Below are positions 5,366-5,994 of a DNA stretch of 5,994 nt, in pieces. The translations under genes and the position numbers were made by a program. The DNA is from Clostridium sp. CAG:169 (GTDB lineage Bacteria > Bacillota > Clostridia > Oscillospirales > Ruminococcaceae): contig FR880210.1 of NCBI GenBank assembly GCA_000435195.1, positions 1 to 5,994 on the forward strand, written 5' to 3'. Numbering within the stretch: the first letter of the stretch is position 1; the number at the start of each line of letters is the position of its first letter. The notes below the pieces were generated by a model. The model had not been told where the DNA came from. It ran no database searches and was given only the letters and a program-made list of their open reading frames with translations.

Positions 5366-5994
5366 ATGGAATATGAAGGTCAAATCTGCCGTCCGCCGAT
5401 GGAACGCTCCTCTTATATGCTTCCCGTAGCGGTAGGCTGCTCTTACAATCGCTGTACCTTCTGCACGCTGTTCAAGCACCTTCGTTACAGACCCCTGCCC
5501 ATAGAACAGGTGGAGCAGGAGCTCAAGCGGGTCAGCGCAGCAGGAGGCAATCCGGTGCAGATCTTTTTGGGCGACGGCAACGCCTTTGGCATGGAAACCG
5601 ACCATCTGCTGCACATCCTGGAGCTGATACACTGCTACTTTCCCGGCTGCCGGATGGTCAATATGGATGCCACCGTCACCAACATCAGCCAAAAGTCGGA
5701 CAAGGAGCTGCGCCTGTTGTACGACCAGGGGGTACGCAGGCTCTATCTTGGCATCGAAAGCGGGCTGGACGATGTGCTTTCCTTTACCAAGAAGGACCAC
5801 AACCTCCAACAGGCGTACTGTCAAATCGAACGGATGAAAAACGCCGGCATGATTTTCAACGCCCACATCATGACCGGCATTGCCGGAGCGGGCAGAGGAA
5901 CGGAAAATGCACAGCAGACCGCCCTGTTTTTTAACCGCACCCAACCGGAACGCATCATCAACTTTTCTCTTTTCCTCAACCGGCGCGCGCCGCT
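5366..5994 (+). CDS. Radical SAM protein with CX4CX2C cluster motif (3' end outside the window)
   Basis: The first 209 residues of a radical SAM enzyme. The cluster motif GCSYNRCTFC gives C25, C30 and C33, with four rather than three residues between the first two cysteines; from memory this matches a clostridial subfamily reading GCSHNKCTFC. Further core blocks are IFLGDGNAF (about 67-75, the second strand), NMDATVTNIS (about 99-108) and LYLGIESGLDDVL (about 128-140, the SAM-binding GIES). The start is secure: AAGGGGGA (5352-5359) lies 6 bases before ATG 5366, and the N-terminal YEGQICRPPMERSSYMLPVAVGCS fits the family. Subfamily members are often loosely called coproporphyrinogen oxidase-like or Fe-S oxidoreductases, but the substrate is unknown. 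It is not an obvious paralogue of the B12-binding radical SAM gene upstream: it has no B12 domain and begins almost directly with the radical SAM core. The C-terminal third or more is missing because the window ends. Confidence 0.92.
   Translation, partial: MEYEGQICRPPMERSSYMLPVAVGCSYNRCTFCTLFKHLRYRPLPIEQVEQELKRVSAAGGNPVQIFLGDGNAFGMETDHLLHILELIHCYFPGCRMVNMDATVTNISQKSDKELRLLYDQGVRRLYLGIESGLDDVLSFTKKDHNLQQAYCQIERMKNAGMIFNAHIMTGIAGAGRGTENAQQTALFFNRTQPERIINFSLFLNRRAP

Noticed and set aside
5306..5944. Minus-strand open frame of 212 codons opposite the second radical SAM gene
   Set aside because: The forward frame has the cysteine motif, ribosome site and promoter; this frame has no recognisable domain.

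Overview
The window looks like chromosomal DNA of an anaerobic Clostridia-class Firmicute, most likely an Oscillospiraceae/Ruminococcaceae-type gut bacterium. The evidence is strong Shine-Dalgarno sites (AGGAGG, GGGAGG, AAGGGGG), promoters with extended -10 boxes, moderately GC-rich genes separated by AT-rich spacers, and typical clostridial families: a DUF4080 B12-binding radical SAM protein, a COG4198-type DUF1015 protein and a CX4CX2C radical SAM protein. The genus is inference. No RNA genes, mobile elements, CRISPR arrays or phage genes were found.

Left part (1-1668, minus strand): two genes whose products look like enzymes that have lost their catalytic residues. The upstream one (748-1668) resembles the Ppx/GppA exopolyphosphatase/pppGpp phosphohydrolase fold, but its acidic and phosphate-binding residues are replaced. 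The downstream one (1-609, cut by the window edge) is a Ser/Thr protein kinase-like domain in which the ATP-binding Lys, the HRD Asp and the DFG Asp are all substituted. The kinase-like gene has its own near-consensus promoter.

Right part (1753-5994, plus strand): three genes, each with its own promoter. These are a B12-binding/radical SAM/DUF4080 protein (1834-3564), a DUF1015 protein (3921-5189) closed by a very strong intrinsic terminator (5199-5230), and a second radical SAM protein that runs off the end (from 5366). The mRNA of the last gene is predicted to begin almost exactly at a stem-loop. The 356-base spacer 3565-3920 is AT-rich, holds two candidate promoters and contains no convincing gene.

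Nothing ties the plus-strand genes into one known pathway. They share a strand but appear to be separate transcription units. The most unusual content is the pair of adjacent pseudoenzymes, a pseudokinase beside a pseudo-Ppx, which suggests a binding or scaffolding role in signalling rather than catalysis.
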